34,910 nucleotides of DNA from NCBI GenBank assembly GCA_025450915.1, contig JANWLH010000106.1, positions 1 to 34,910 of the forward strand. Direction: 5' to 3'. This DNA comes from Candidatus Limnocylindrales bacterium. Lineage in GTDB: Bacteria; Chloroflexota; Limnocylindria; Limnocylindrales; CSP1-4. The position numbers were made by a program, and so were the translations under genes. Below are positions 15,477-26,114 of the stretch, one piece after another; the first letter of the stretch is position 1, and each line of letters opens with the position of its first letter. Below the pieces are notes generated by a model. It worked only from the letters and a program-made list of their open reading frames with translations. It did not search any database and was not told where the DNA came from.

Positions 15477-16094
15477 TGTTCGCTCCTCTGTCTCGGGGGG
15501 CACGTGTCCCGGAACAAAAAGCGCTGCCAGCTTCCAACGCCGACCGGCATTGGCTGACCAATCGAGGCCGAAACTAGAGACGGATGGTCATGGCAGAGCC
15601 AGGGGTCTCGCGAATCTCCCGGGGGCACGATCTGGGGCCGGCATCTGGGGGTATGTCAGTCCTCAGCCGTCTTCTGAGAAAGCCACCCACCACGGCCCGA
15701 CTCCCGGATCGATGTCGCGGTGATGGGCGGAGTGTACCTAACTGCACCGGACCGTGCCGGAGGGCACAAGCAGCGTGGTACCGGGCACGCCTGCACGCCG
15801 CCTTCTGCCGCCGCGGGTCGCGGCTGGCGTCACCGATATAAGGGCCATTGCTACGGAGCCGGCGGGATGGGCCTGGCCTGCGGCTCCGAGGCGGCGGATA
15901 CGCCTGCTGGGCGCCCCTGTACTCATGCCCCGATATTTCGAGCCGTATCCCCGCGGAATCGGCACCAACCAGTCGACCGGCGCAGTTCTTAGCAATGGGG
16001 CTTATATCCAGGCGCGGAGGGCCGGTGAAGAGCCACGGCCTCACCCAGCCCTGGGCGCCGCAGCCGGCAGCGCCGCGACCCACCCCGCGCAAGA
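15477..16094. other. 0.6-kb noncoding block between beta-helix gene and aldehyde dehydrogenase
   Basis: No gene is convincing here in any frame, and composition is visibly less GC-biased than the genes. Going from left: an 8-bp hairpin with a GACC loop (15534-15553), read on the minus strand just ahead of a T5 run 44 nt before the beta-helix start; a possible minus-strand -10 (TACACT, 15731-15736) implying a leader of about 250 nt for the beta-helix mRNA; the 174-bp inverted-repeat element (15835-16008); and a GC-rich hairpin GGCGC/GCGCC (16054-16074) that may terminate the aldehyde dehydrogenase transcript. I looked for a known riboswitch core and found none. Confidence 0.5.
15835..16008. 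repeat. Inverted-repeat element, MITE-like or paired regulatory sites
   Basis: The left end (15835-15856) and the reverse complement of the right end (15987-16008) agree at 18 of 22 positions, including GATATAAG and CCATTGCTA separated by two differing bases. Further in, GGATACG recurs at nearly equal depth in each arm (15896-15902, and CGTATCC at 15944-15950), so the similarity extends about 65 bases into each arm with decay. No ORF lies inside and no target-site duplication is evident. It may be a small non-autonomous mobile element or two inverted copies of one control sequence. Read outward, each end has a T/A-rich TTATAT hexamer. Confidence 0.6.
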
Positions 16095-17540
16095 TCAGCC
16101 GGGCTGGGCGATCACCATGATCCGGATCTCGGTCATGTCCTCGATGGCCCAGCGCAGGCCCTCGCGGCCGAGGCCCGAGTCCTTGACGCCGCCGTAGGGC
16201 ATGTGGTCGATCCGGTAGGTCGGCACGTCGTTGACGATGACCCCGCCGACCTCGAGGCTGTTGAAGGCCGCCCAGCTGTTCGCCAGGTCGTTCGTGAAGA
16301 CGCCGGTCTGGAGGCCGAAGGACGAATCGTTGACCTGGCGGATCGCGTCACCGAAGTCGCGGAACGGGAAGGCGACGACGAGCGGCGCGAACGCCTCGTT
16401 CGAGCAGACCGCGGCCGTGACCGGCGTGTCGGTCAGGATCGTCGGCGGGACCGCCGTGCCCTGGGCGTGACCCCCGAGGAGGAGCACGCCACCGAGCTCG
16501 ACCGCCTCGTCGACCCAGCGCTGGGTCCGGGCGGCGGCCGCCGGATCGACCATCGGCCCGAGGTCGGTCTGGGGATCGAGCGGGTCGCCCAGCTTGAGGC
16601 TCGCGGCGCCGGCCACGAAGCGCTTCATGAACTCGTCCCAGATGTCGGCGTGGATGAACATCCGCTGGACGCTGATGCACACCTGGCCGGCATAGCTGAA
16701 TGCGCCGACGAGGCAGCGCTTGATCGCCCAGTCGAGGTCGGCCGACTTGTCGACGATCACCCCGGCATTGCCACCGAGCTCGAGGACGACCTTCTTCTTG
16801 CCCGCCCGCTCCTTCATCCGCCAGCCGACCGACGGGCTGCCGGTGAACGTGAGCAGCTTGAAGCGCTCGTCGGCGACCATCCGGTCGCCCAGCTCGCGGC
16901 TCATCGGCAGGATGCTGACGGCACCCTCGGGCAGGCCCGCCTCGGCGATGATCTCGCCGACGGTGAGCATCGTCAGCGGGTCCTTGCTGGGCGGCTTGAG
17001 CACGATCGAGCAGCCCGCGGCGATCGCCGGGGCCAGCTTGTGGGCGGCCAGGTTGAGCGGGAAGTTGAACGGGCTGATCGCGGCGACGGGACCGATCGGG
17101 AAGCGCCGGGTGATCCCCAGCCGGCCCCGCGAGGAGGCCATGAGGTCGAGGGGGATGACCTCGCCGACGAGGCGCTCGGCTTCCTCGGCACCGAGGCGGA
17201 AGGTGAGCGACGCCCGGTCGACCTCGACGAGGGCGTCACGGATCGGCTTGCCGGCCTCGAGGGCGATCAACCGCCCGAGCTCCTCGCGGCGGGCCTTGAT
17301 CCCGGCACTGATCGAGCGCAGGATCGCGCCGCGCTCGTAGGCCGGCAAGTGGCGGGTCTGCTCGAACGCCGCGACGGCTGCGTTGACGGCCGTTTCGTAC
17401 TGCTCGGGCGTCGCGTGATAGGTCGAGCCAGCGGGATTGCTCGCATCGGCGGGATTGCTGACGGTCAGCACGTCCGGAGAGTCGACCCACCGGCCGGCGA
17501 GGAGGATCGGATGGGGCTGGGCGCCGATCGAGGTTGTCAT
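16095..17540 (-). CDS. NAD(P)-dependent aldehyde dehydrogenase
   Basis: A 481-residue aldehyde dehydrogenase superfamily enzyme oxidising an aldehyde to the acid. Visible motifs in order: ISPFNFPLNLAAHKLAPA (cofactor and oxyanion Asn), KPPSKDP, FTGSPSVGW (Rossmann glycine turn), VLELGGNAG (general-base Glu), SYAGQVCISVQR (nucleophilic Cys) and MPYGGVKDSGLGREG near the C-terminus. The overall style is that of lactaldehyde, succinate-semialdehyde or non-phosphorylating GAPDH-type members; substrate cannot be fixed by eye. The ATG at 17540 has a GGAG site 7 nt upstream and a -10-like TAGAAT about 27 bp upstream. The frame continues open to 18056 but the extra part is antisense to PPK2 and is rejected. 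Confidence 0.93.
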   Translation of the reverse strand: MTTSIGAQPHPILLAGRWVDSPDVLTVSNPADASNPAGSTYHATPEQYETAVNAAVAAFEQTRHLPAYERGAILRSISAGIKARREELGRLIALEAGKPIRDALVEVDRASLTFRLGAEEAERLVGEVIPLDLMASSRGRLGITRRFPIGPVAAISPFNFPLNLAAHKLAPAIAAGCSIVLKPPSKDPLTMLTVGEIIAEAGLPEGAVSILPMSRELGDRMVADERFKLLTFTGSPSVGWRMKERAGKKKVVLELGGNAGVIVDKSADLDWAIKRCLVGAFSYAGQVCISVQRMFIHADIWDEFMKRFVAGAASLKLGDPLDPQTDLGPMVDPAAAARTQRWVDEAVELGGVLLLGGHAQGTAVPPTILTDTPVTAAVCSNEAFAPLVVAFPFRDFGDAIRQVNDSSFGLQTGVFTNDLANSWAAFNSLEVGGVIVNDVPTYRIDHMPYGGVKDSGLGREGLRWAIEDMTEIRIMVIAQPG

Positions 17541-17566
17541 GCGGGGCTCCTGTTCAGTGAGACGCC

Positions 17567-17572
17567 ATTCTA
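17567..17572 (-). promoter_or_regulatory. Candidate -10 (TAGAAT) of aldehyde dehydrogenase
   Basis: TAGAAT on the minus strand (five of six bases of TATAAT), 26 bp before the ATG, in the 102-bp divergent gap with PPK2. No recognisable -35 lies at 16-18 bp. Confidence 0.4.
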
Positions 17573-17607
17573 GCGGGGCGCCAAGCACGAGCCCGGTGGT
17601 CCTCCCG

Positions 17608-17613
17608 TAAGAT
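17608..17613 (+). promoter_or_regulatory. Candidate -10 (TAAGAT) of PPK2 gene
   Basis: TAAGAT lies 29 bp before the PPK2 ATG and is followed by a GAGGTG ribosome-binding site at 17629-17634. No clear -35. Position fits a short 5' leader of about 20 nt. Confidence 0.4.
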
Positions 17614-17642
17614 CGCCGGACATAGCCCGAGGTGCTTCCACG

Positions 17643-18461
17643 ATGGCCGCTCACCGCCTGCGCGATCTGCTCCGGGTCGAGCCGGGATCCAAGGTCCGCC
17701 TTGCCGCGATCGATCCATCCGACACGCACGGCCACAACAAGTCCGCCGCGGACAAGGAGCTCGCCGACGGGCTCGTCCGGCTGGCCGGCCTCCAGGACCG
17801 CCTGTGGGCCGAGGCCAAGCATCCCGTTCTCGTCGTCCTCCAGGGGATCGACGCCGCCGGCAAGGATGGGACCGTCCACCACGTGATGTCGGCGTTCAGC
17901 CCGCAGGGTTGCCCGGTGACCGATTTCAAGGTCCCGAGCGCCCTCGAGATGAGCCACGACTACCTGTGGCGCGTCCACCAGCACGCCCCCGGCAAGGGCG
18001 AGATCGCGATCTTCAACCGGTCGCACTACGAGGACGTCCTGGTCGTCCGGGTGCACGATCTCGTCCCGAAGATGATCTGGAAGCAGCGCTACGACCAGAT
18101 CAACGACTGGGAGCGGATGCTGGTCGAGGAAGGCACGACGATCGTCAAGTTCTTCCTGTTGATCGACCGGGACGAGCAGCGCAAGCGGTTCCAGGCCCGC
18201 TACGACGACCCGACGAAGCGCTGGAAGTTCAAGATGGGCGACCTGGCCGAGCGCGGGCTGTGGGACAACTACGTCGCGGCCTTCGAGGAGGCCCTGAGCC
18301 GCTGCTCGACGGCCGCCGCGCCGTGGTACGTCATCCCCGCCAACCGGAACTGGTTCCGGAACCTGGCGGTTGCCGAGATCCTCGGCGACGTCCTCGATGA
18401 CCTGAAGCCCGCCTATCCGGTCATCGACCCGTCGGTCCCTGCCGATCTCGTCATCGAATAG
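17643..18461 (+). CDS. Polyphosphate kinase 2 family protein (polyP:nucleotide phosphotransferase)
   Basis: A 272-residue single-domain PPK2, which transfers phosphate between polyphosphate and nucleoside mono- or diphosphates. The Walker A motif is GIDAAGKDG (68-76), and the PPK2 signature FNRSHYEDVLVVRVH spans 124-138. The lid-like segment with basic residues (DEQRKRFQAR, DPTKRWKFK) follows at about 178-198, and the C-terminal PWYVIPANRNWFRN motif is intact. Length and motifs match the class that phosphorylates AMP or ADP/GDP; which nucleotide is used cannot be decided here. It is monocistronic, divergent from the aldehyde dehydrogenase and convergent with pheA (42 bp between stops). Confidence 0.92.
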   Translation: MAAHRLRDLLRVEPGSKVRLAAIDPSDTHGHNKSAADKELADGLVRLAGLQDRLWAEAKHPVLVVLQGIDAAGKDGTVHHVMSAFSPQGCPVTDFKVPSALEMSHDYLWRVHQHAPGKGEIAIFNRSHYEDVLVVRVHDLVPKMIWKQRYDQINDWERMLVEEGTTIVKFFLLIDRDEQRKRFQARYDDPTKRWKFKMGDLAERGLWDNYVAAFEEALSRCSTAAAPWYVIPANRNWFRNLAVAEILGDVLDDLKPAYPVIDPSVPADLVIE

Positions 18462-18482
18462 GCGCGGACCCGGCGTCAGGCC

Positions 18483-18499
18483 CGGCGTCCGGCCCGCCG
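18483..18499. terminator. Weak hairpin between convergent PPK2 and pheA
   Basis: CGGCG (18483-18487) can pair with CGCCG (18495-18499) over a 7-nt loop in the 42-bp gap between the two stops. No T-run. It is the only stem in this gap, so it may serve both transcripts, but support is thin. Confidence 0.3.
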
Positions 18500-18503
18500 T
18501 CGG

Positions 18504-19388
18504 TCAGGCCGTCGCCCCTCGCTGGTAGGCGCCCAGGACCCGGACCATCGTCGTCAGCGGCCGGATGGCGTCGAGCGCGCCGGCGGCCGGGGAGCCGACC
18601 AGGTCGGCGTCGATGTCGGCCCAGAAGGTGTACTCCCAGGCGACCTGCCGGCTGGGCCGCGATTCGAGCGTGCTCAGGTTGAGGTGATGGTCGGCCAGGA
18701 CGCGCAGGATGGCCAGCAGCGTGCCGGGCTCGTTGCGGACCGCGAACGCCAGCGTGGTGCGCGGCGCGGCGGGTCCGCCCAGCGGCCGCCGCCAGTGCGC
18801 CGGAAACGCCTCGTCGGGCCGCCCGACGAGGATGAACCGGGTCCGGTTGGCCGGGTCGTTCTCGATTCCATCGGCCAGGATCGCCAGGTCGAAGAGGCCG
18901 GCGGCCCGTGGCGAGAGGACGGCCGCCGAGCGAGTTTCGGCGCGTTCCCGGATCAGCTTCCCGGCACCGGCCGTGTTGTACGTCGTCAGCAGCGCCCACG
19001 GTCGACGGCGCAGGAACGCATCGGCCTGGCCGAAGGCCTGGACGTGGGAGTAGACGCGGTCGATCTCGTCGAGGCTGGCGCCGGGCAGGGCCGCCAGGCA
19101 AAGCCGCACCGGGACCACCACCTCGCCGCGAATGACGAGGTCGTGCTCGAGGAGCAGGTCGTAGTTCTCGCGGACCGTGCCGTTGACGACGTTCTCGATC
19201 GGCAGGACGCCGACCTCGGCGCGGCGATCGTGGACCGCCTCGAAGACCTCCCGAAAGCCGGCCACCGGCACCGACCGGGGCGCCTCGAGGGCGGCGAGGA
19301 GGGCGTCCTCGGCAAATGCGCCGGGCTCGCCCGAGAAGGCCGCCCGCGGCCCGGCCTCGGCGGCCGTCCGCTCGCTCGCCTCGGCCAA
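18504..19388 (-). CDS. pheA: Prephenate dehydratase with C-terminal ACT domain
   Basis: Converts prephenate to phenylpyruvate for phenylalanine synthesis. With the start chosen here the protein has 294 residues: a Pdt catalytic domain (about 14-190) with VLPIENVVNGTV (61-72), SHVQAFGQ (114-121), NTAGAG (138-143) and the hallmark TRF at 183-185, then an ACT domain (about 211-285) with the phenylalanine-binding motif ESRP at 242-245. The catalytic frame is open back to 19838, but that region encodes the LeuA-type regulatory protein in another frame. The most economical start is the TTG at 19388, 26 bp after that gene's stop, though a CTG further up cannot be excluded. It is the last gene of the ilv-leu operon; feedback inhibition by phenylalanine is expected. 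Confidence 0.88.
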   Translation of the reverse strand: MAEASERTAAEAGPRAAFSGEPGAFAEDALLAALEAPRSVPVAGFREVFEAVHDRRAEVGVLPIENVVNGTVRENYDLLLEHDLVIRGEVVVPVRLCLAALPGASLDEIDRVYSHVQAFGQADAFLRRRPWALLTTYNTAGAGKLIRERAETRSAAVLSPRAAGLFDLAILADGIENDPANRTRFILVGRPDEAFPAHWRRPLGGPAAPRTTLAFAVRNEPGTLLAILRVLADHHLNLSTLESRPSRQVAWEYTFWADIDADLVGSPAAGALDAIRPLTTMVRVLGAYQRGATA

Positions 19389-19414
19389 CGGTCCAGGTTC
19401 GCCTGCGGGCTGGC

Positions 19415-19959
19415 TCAGCGCTCGAACCAGGCGGTCGTGTCGTGGTGGGCGGCGCCCTCGTCGAGCTCGGTCCCGGCGGCTCGGGTGGCCGATTCGGGTC
19501 GGGCCCGCTTGCGATTGCCGGCGGCCTCGGTGGCCCCCGCCCAGTGGGCTTCGTCGAGGAGCAGGTTCAGGGCAGCGATGTAGGCCTCGATCGACGCCGC
19601 GATGATGTTCACGTTGCTGCTCGTGCCGGTGTAGTCGCCGCTGGCCCGACGGCCCTCGGCCGATGACGGCGGGGCGATCCGGATCGTCACGACGCCTTCG
19701 GACTCGGGCCCCTCGGAAACGGCGTGGACGTCGTAGGCGATGAGCCGCGGATGGCCGGCCAGGACGTCGGCCAGTGCCCGGTCGACGGCCCGCAACAGGG
19801 CATCGACGGGACCGTTGCCCTCGGCGGCGGCTTCCCACTGGTGGTCACCCGAGGCAATGACCACGGCGCCCCGGCTCTGGACCTGGCTGCCCGACGAGAC
19901 GGTCCAGCGGGCGAGATGGAGAGCGGGCACCCGGTCGTCCGGCGCCCGGTTTTCGCTGG

Positions 19960-19963
<4 letters not shown>
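19415..19963 (-). CDS. Stand-alone LeuA-type allosteric (dimerisation/regulatory) domain protein
   Basis: A 182-residue protein consisting of the C-terminal regulatory domain of 2-isopropylmalate/citramalate synthases without any catalytic barrel. Key segments are AAEGNGPVDALLRAVDRAL (about 46-64), a YDVHAVSEGPESEG strand, and SSNVNIIAASIEAYIAALN (about 125-143). These parallel the corresponding stretches of LeuA and CimA encoded just upstream ([26 protein letters not shown]; and [25 protein letters not shown]). A basic then acidic 35-residue tail follows. The ATG overlaps the cimA stop by 4 bp. It may sense leucine or isoleucine and regulate a partner synthase in trans, or be a decayed duplicate of the cimA 3' end; intact motifs favour a functional protein. 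Confidence 0.82.
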
Positions 19964-21656
<1,693 letters not shown>

Positions 21657-21657
<1 letters not shown>

Positions 21658-22835
21658 CAGGCGACCACCTCCGGGCGGCGGATCGCGATCCGGTCGACGA
21701 TCGCCTCGGTCATCGCCGCGGTTCCGACCCGGGTCAGGCCGGCGGTCGTGACAGCGTCGGCCGGCCACAGGTCGGCGGTCCGGAACCCGTCGTCGATCGC
21801 CTGGCTCACGGCTGCCTCGATCGCGGCTGCGGCGTTCGCCTGGCCCAGCGACCAGCGCAGGAGCATCGCCCCCGAGAGGATCGTGCCGATCGGGTTGGCC
21901 AGGTCACGGCCAGCGATATCGGGCGCCGAGCCATGGATCGGCTCATACAGGCCGTGCAGGCCGTGGGCGGTCCGGCGGCTGCCGACCGACGCCGAAGGGA
22001 GCATCCCGAGCGAGCCCGCGAGCACGGACGCCTCGTCCGAGAGGATGTCGCCGAACAGGTTCTCGGTGACCAGGACGTCGAACCCGGCCGGCCACTTCAC
22101 GAGCTGCATCGCACACGAGTCGACGAGCTGGTGGTTGAGCTGGACGTCGGGGAAGCCGGCGCCGACCTCGATCGCGACCCTGCGCCACAGCCGGGAGGTG
22201 GCCAGGACGTTGGCCTTGTCGACGCTGGTGACGTTCGAGCGACGACCACGGGCGAGCTCGAAGGCGAGGCGGACGACGCGCTCGATCTCGCCGTCACTGT
22301 ACGGCAACGTGTCGCTGGCGGCGCGCGAGCCGGCAGCCCCGCTGGCCTCGGTCCGCGCGCCGAAGTACAGGCCACCGGTCAGCTCGCGGATGATCAGCAG
22401 ATCGACTCCCTCGAGGAGCTCCGGGCGCAGCGGCGACGCGGCGACGAGGCTCCGATGGATCGTGACCGGGCGCAGGTTGGCGAAGAGGCCGAGGCCGCCG
22501 CGCAGGGCGAAGAGGGCCTGCTCCGGCCGGACGGACGAGGACGGGTCGTCCCACTTCGGGCCACCGACCGCGCCAAGGTAGACCGCGTCGGCAGCCCGGC
22601 ACGCCGCCACGTCCTCCGGCCTGACCGCGACGCCGTAGGCATCGATGCCGGCTCCGCCGACGACGAGCTCCGTCCATTCGAGGCCGAAGCCGGCCGCCGC
22701 GGCGGTCGCCTCGAGCACCGACCGGCCGGCGGCCAGGACATCCGGGCCGACGCCGTCACCGGGGATCGCGGCGAGGCGATACGTCCGCCACGAGGTCAGG
22801 GCATCCCCGGCCGGCTCCTCGCGCAGGTTGGTCAC
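21657..22835 (-). CDS. leuB: 3-isopropylmalate dehydrogenase
   Basis: NAD-dependent oxidative decarboxylation of 3-isopropylmalate in leucine synthesis, and probably of methylmalate in the citramalate pathway. The 392-residue protein carries IPGDGVGPDV near the N-terminus, AVGGPKWDD, the substrate-loop RELTGGLYFG, the metal-binding signature NLFGDILSDEASVLAGSLG, and HGSAPDIAG for NAD binding. The start is GTG at 22835, with a GAGGAG site 5 nt upstream; it overlaps the leuA stop by 4 bp (GTGA). About 18 extra residues precede the first family strand, which may be genuine or point to a slightly later start. Length otherwise is usual. Confidence 0.95.
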
Positions 22836-24460
22836 GGAAGCTCCTCGGCTGAGCGCCGGCTGGCGAAGGCCGGGTCGATGCCGTTGATCTCGGCCCCGTG
22901 GAGCTTGTTCACGGCGACGAGATAGGCCTCGAGCGAGGCCTCGATGATGTTCGTGGACAGGCCGTGGCCGCTCACGACGAGCGCCCCCGGGCCCTCGTCC
23001 GATGAGCGCCGGCAGCGAACCAGCACCTGGCCCTGGGCATCCTCGCCCGCCGAGACCGCCTTGATCTCGTACTCGGTGAGGACCGGGTGCCAGCCGAGGG
23101 TCGGCTGGAGGACCTCGTCAACCGCCGAATAGAGGGCGTTGACCGGGCCGTTGCCGGTCGCCTCGGTCGCGTGGACCTCGCCGCCGACCGAGATCGAGAC
23201 GGTTCCCGTGCCCTTGCCACCGTGGGAGCTCGTGACGCTCCAGCCTTCGAGCTGGATCGATGCCGGGACGTCGCCCGCCCGGCGCTCGACGATCGCGAGC
23301 AGGTCGGCGTCGGTGACTTCCTTCTTGAGGTCGGCCAGCGCGATCGCCTGGCGGTAGACCGCGTCCAGGGCGTCCCCCTCGAGCTCGTAGCCCAGTTCGT
23401 GGAGCTTGCCCTGGAGGCCCTTCCGGCCGGACAGCTTGCCGATCGTCAGCTGGCTGCCGCTCAGCCCGACCGACTGGGGGGTCATGATCTCGTAGGTCAG
23501 CGGGTTCTTGATCACGCCGTCCTGGTGGATCCCCGACTCGTGGGCGAACGCGTTGCCGCCGACGATCGCCTTGTTCGGCTGGACCGTGAACCCGGTCAGG
23601 TAGCTCACGAGCCGGCTGGCGGCCGTGATCTGCTCGGTCTGGATACGCGAGCCGAGCTCGGGGAACTGGGTGGGCCGCGTCCGGAGGGCCATGACGACCT
23701 CTTCGAGCGAGGCATTGCCGGCGCGCTCGCCGAGGCCGTTGATCGTGACCTCGACCTGCCGGGCGCCGGCCTGCACCGCGGCGAGCGTGTTGGCCGTTGC
23801 CAGGCCAAGGTCGTTGTGGCAGTGGACCGAGACCGTGGCAGCGCGGCCGACCCGGGCGACGACCCGCTCGACGAGCCGGCCGAACTCGGCCGGGATCGCG
23901 TAGCCGACGGTGTCGGGGATGTTCACGGTGCTCGCCCCGGCAGCCACAACCGCCTCATAGATGTCGAGCAGGTACTCGACATCGGTCCGCGAGGCGTCCT
24001 CGGCCGAGAACTCGATCTCGGCTCCGGCGCCGAGCTCCTGCCGACCGTAGGTGACCCAGCGGACCGCCTGGCGGAGCGCCTCGTCCCGGCCGATCCGGAG
24101 CTTGTGCTTGAGGTGGATGTCAGACGTGGCAATGAAGACGTGCAGGTGGGGACTCTCCGCGCCACGGATCGCCTCGACGGCGCGCTGGGGATCGCCGTCC
24201 TTGCAGCGAGCCAGGGCCGCGACGGCGACGCCGCGGGTCTCCTCGGCGATCCGCCGGACCGCCTCGAAGTCACCCGGTGAGGCGGCCGGGAAGCCGGCCT
24301 CGATCACGTCGACCTTGAGCCGGACGAGCTGGCGGGCGACCTCGAGCTTCTCGGCGGCGGTCAGCCCGGCACCCGGCGCCTGCTCGCCGTCGCGCAGGGT
24401 GGTGTCGAAGATCCGGACCGAACCCGGCTCGATCGATACGCCAGGCCCGACGGCGGTCAT
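22832..24460 (-). CDS. leuA: 2-isopropylmalate synthase
   Basis: First committed step of leucine synthesis: 2-oxoisovalerate plus acetyl-CoA gives 2-isopropylmalate. The 542-residue protein has the catalytic barrel with [13 protein letters not shown] (18-30), [12 protein letters not shown], the metal ligands in [15 protein letters not shown], and [15 protein letters not shown], then the linker helices. The C-terminal regulatory domain (about 395-530) contains [12 protein letters not shown] and [19 protein letters not shown] and is expected to bind leucine. The ATG overlaps the ilvC stop by 4 bp. Nothing is truncated; the C-terminus ends about 15 residues after the regulatory domain. Confidence 0.96.
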   Translation of the reverse strand: MTAVGPGVSIEPGSVRIFDTTLRDGEQAPGAGLTAAEKLEVARQLVRLKVDVIEAGFPAASPGDFEAVRRIAEETRGVAVAALARCKDGDPQRAVEAIRGAESPHLHVFIATSDIHLKHKLRIGRDEALRQAVRWVTYGRQELGAGAEIEFSAEDASRTDVEYLLDIYEAVVAAGASTVNIPDTVGYAIPAEFGRLVERVVARVGRAATVSVHCHNDLGLATANTLAAVQAGARQVEVTINGLGERAGNASLEEVVMALRTRPTQFPELGSRIQTEQITAASRLVSYLTGFTVQPNKAIVGGNAFAHESGIHQDGVIKNPLTYEIMTPQSVGLSGSQLTIGKLSGRKGLQGKLHELGYELEGDALDAVYRQAIALADLKKEVTDADLLAIVERRAGDVPASIQLEGWSVTSSHGGKGTGTVSISVGGEVHATEATGNGPVNALYSAVDEVLQPTLGWHPVLTEYEIKAVSAGEDAQGQVLVRCRRSSDEGPGALVVSGHGLSTNIIEASLEAYLVAVNKLHGAEINGIDPAFASRRSAEELP

Positions 24461-25512
24461 CGGGAGCCTCCACCCGGTGCGCCGACGGAGGCCTGGGCCT
24501 GGCCGGCCTTGACCTCGATCGGGTTGAGGAAGGCCATCTGGCTGCGCAGCGAGGCGCCGACGCGCTCGACGAGATGATCGTGGTCCTGCTGCCGGAGGCG
24601 GTCGAAGTTCGGCCGGCCGGCCTCGTTCTCGGTGATCCAGCGGGCGGCAAACGAGCCGTCCTGGATCTCGGTCAGGACCTGCTTCATCGTCTCCCGGACG
24701 TGGCTGTCGATGATCCGCGGGCCGCTGACGTAGTCGCCCCACTCGGCGGTGTCGCTGACGCTGAAGCGCATGAAGTTGAGCCCGCCCCGGTACATCAGGT
24801 CGACGATCAGCTTCAGCTCGTGGAGCGTCTCGAAGTACGCGAGCTCGGGCTGGTAGCCGGCCTCGACGAGGGTCTCGAAGGCCATCTTGACGAGGGCGGC
24901 CGTCCCGCCGCACAGGACCGACTGCTCACCGAACAGGTCGGTCTCGGTCTCCTCCGCGAAGGTCGTCTCGAGGACGCCTGCCCGCGTGGCGCCGATCGCC
25001 CGGGCATAGGCGAGGGTCTTGGCCCGGGCCGTGCCGGTCGCGTCGCGATAGACGGCGAAGAGGGCGGGCACGCCGCCGCCGGCCTGGTAGACGCTGCGCA
25101 GGAGGTGGCCGGGGCCCTTCGGCGCCACCATCCCGACGTCGATCCCGGCGGGCGGGTCGATCCGGTTGAAGTGGATGTTGAAGCCGTGGGCGAACATCAG
25201 CAGCGCACCGGGCCGCAGGTTCGGCCCGATCTCGGTGTCGTAGACCGCCTTCTGGGCGGTGTCCGGGACGAGGATCATGACGACGTCCGCCGAGCGGACC
25301 GCGTCGGCGACGTCGGCCACCCGGATACCGGCGTCCTCGACGAGCGCCCGGCTCTTCGAGCTGGCCGCCAGTCCGACGACCACGTCGACGCCCGACTCGT
25401 GGAGGTTCAGGGCATGAGCATGGCCCTGGCTGCCGTAGCCGATGATCGCCACGGTCTTGCCCGCCAGGGCCGCCGGATCGGCATCGTTGTCGTAGTACAT
25501 CTTCGCGGTCAT
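24457..25512 (-). CDS. ilvC: Ketol-acid reductoisomerase
   Basis: Isomerises and reduces acetolactate or acetohydroxybutyrate with NAD(P)H and Mg2+. It is a 351-residue class I (short) enzyme: Rossmann motif [15 protein letters not shown] near 23-37, a phosphate-binding loop [16 protein letters not shown] with the catalytic His, MVAPKGPGH, then the helical knot domain with the metal ligands in [13 protein letters not shown] and the late ERYFE-like region [14 protein letters not shown]. The ATG overlaps the ilvN stop by 4 bp. The serines in the phosphate loop suggest NADPH, but cofactor choice is inference. A Gly/Ala-rich C-terminal tail of about 15 residues extends past the usual end. Confidence 0.97.
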   Translation of the reverse strand: MTAKMYYDNDADPAALAGKTVAIIGYGSQGHAHALNLHESGVDVVVGLAASSKSRALVEDAGIRVADVADAVRSADVVMILVPDTAQKAVYDTEIGPNLRPGALLMFAHGFNIHFNRIDPPAGIDVGMVAPKGPGHLLRSVYQAGGGVPALFAVYRDATGTARAKTLAYARAIGATRAGVLETTFAEETETDLFGEQSVLCGGTAALVKMAFETLVEAGYQPELAYFETLHELKLIVDLMYRGGLNFMRFSVSDTAEWGDYVSGPRIIDSHVRETMKQVLTEIQDGSFAARWITENEAGRPNFDRLRQQDHDHLVERVGASLRSQMAFLNPIEVKAGQAQASVGAPGGGSR

Positions 25513-26114
25513 CGCTTGAGCGCCTCCTCGATGGATGCCGAGCCGCGCGCCATGACCACGGTCCCGGTGCGAACGAGCTCCTTGATTCCGTAGCTCCGCA
25601 GGAGCGCGACGATCGCGTCGACCTCCGGCTCCGAGCCGGCAGCCTCGACGATCACCGAGCCCTCCGTGATATCGACGAGGCGGGCCCGGTAAAGCTCCGC
25701 CACCTTGACGATCTCGGCCCGGTTCGCGTCGGTCGCCCGGACCTTGATGAGCGCCAGCTCGTGCTCAACCGTCGGCTCGCCGGCGAAGTCCTGGACCTTG
25801 AGCACGTCGATCAGCCGGTAGAGCTGCTTGCTGACCTGCTCGACGGCGACGTCGTCGCCGCGCAGGGTGATGGTCATCCGGCTGACATCGGCCTGGTCGG
25901 TGTGGCTCACCGACAGCGACTCGATGTTGAAGTTCCGGGCGCGCATCAGGCTGGCGACCCGGTTGAGGACGCCCGGCCGGTTCAGGACGATCGCCACCAG
26001 GACATGGCGGTTGACCTCGCCGGAGCCCGGCAGCGCGCGCGCCGGGGGCGCCGAGTGGGCCGGGCCGGCGCCGTTCGAGCGGTCGCTGTCGAGGTCCTCC
26101 ACGGGCAGGCTCAT
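25509..26114 (-). CDS. ilvN: Acetolactate synthase small (regulatory) subunit
   Basis: The regulatory partner of IlvB, which confers valine feedback inhibition and activates the large subunit. The 201-residue protein has a non-conserved N-terminal 34 residues, an ACT domain (about 36-107) with [20 protein letters not shown] and ESLSVS, and the second conserved domain (about 115-195) with HELALIKV and [14 protein letters not shown]. The valine-binding ACT motif appears complete. The ATG overlaps the ilvB stop by 4 bp and is itself followed by ilvC with another 4-bp overlap, so subunit ratio is likely set by translational coupling. Confidence 0.95.
   Translation of the reverse strand: MSLPVEDLDSDRSNGAGPAHSAPPARALPGSGEVNRHVLVAIVLNRPGVLNRVASLMRARNFNIESLSVSHTDQADVSRMTITLRGDDVAVEQVSKQLYRLIDVLKVQDFAGEPTVEHELALIKVRATDANRAEIVKVAELYRARLVDITEGSVIVEAAGSEPEVDAIVALLRSYGIKELVRTGTVVMARGSASIEEALKR

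Noticed and set aside
15534-15553. Hairpin plus T5 upstream of the beta-helix start as an attenuator
   Set aside because: The T-run is separated from the stem by about 14 nt, so it is not a proper intrinsic terminator.
15477-15736. c-di-GMP or other known riboswitch in the long beta-helix leader, tempting because of the nearby GGDEF gene
   Set aside because: I could not match any conserved core sequence; only isolated hairpins are visible.
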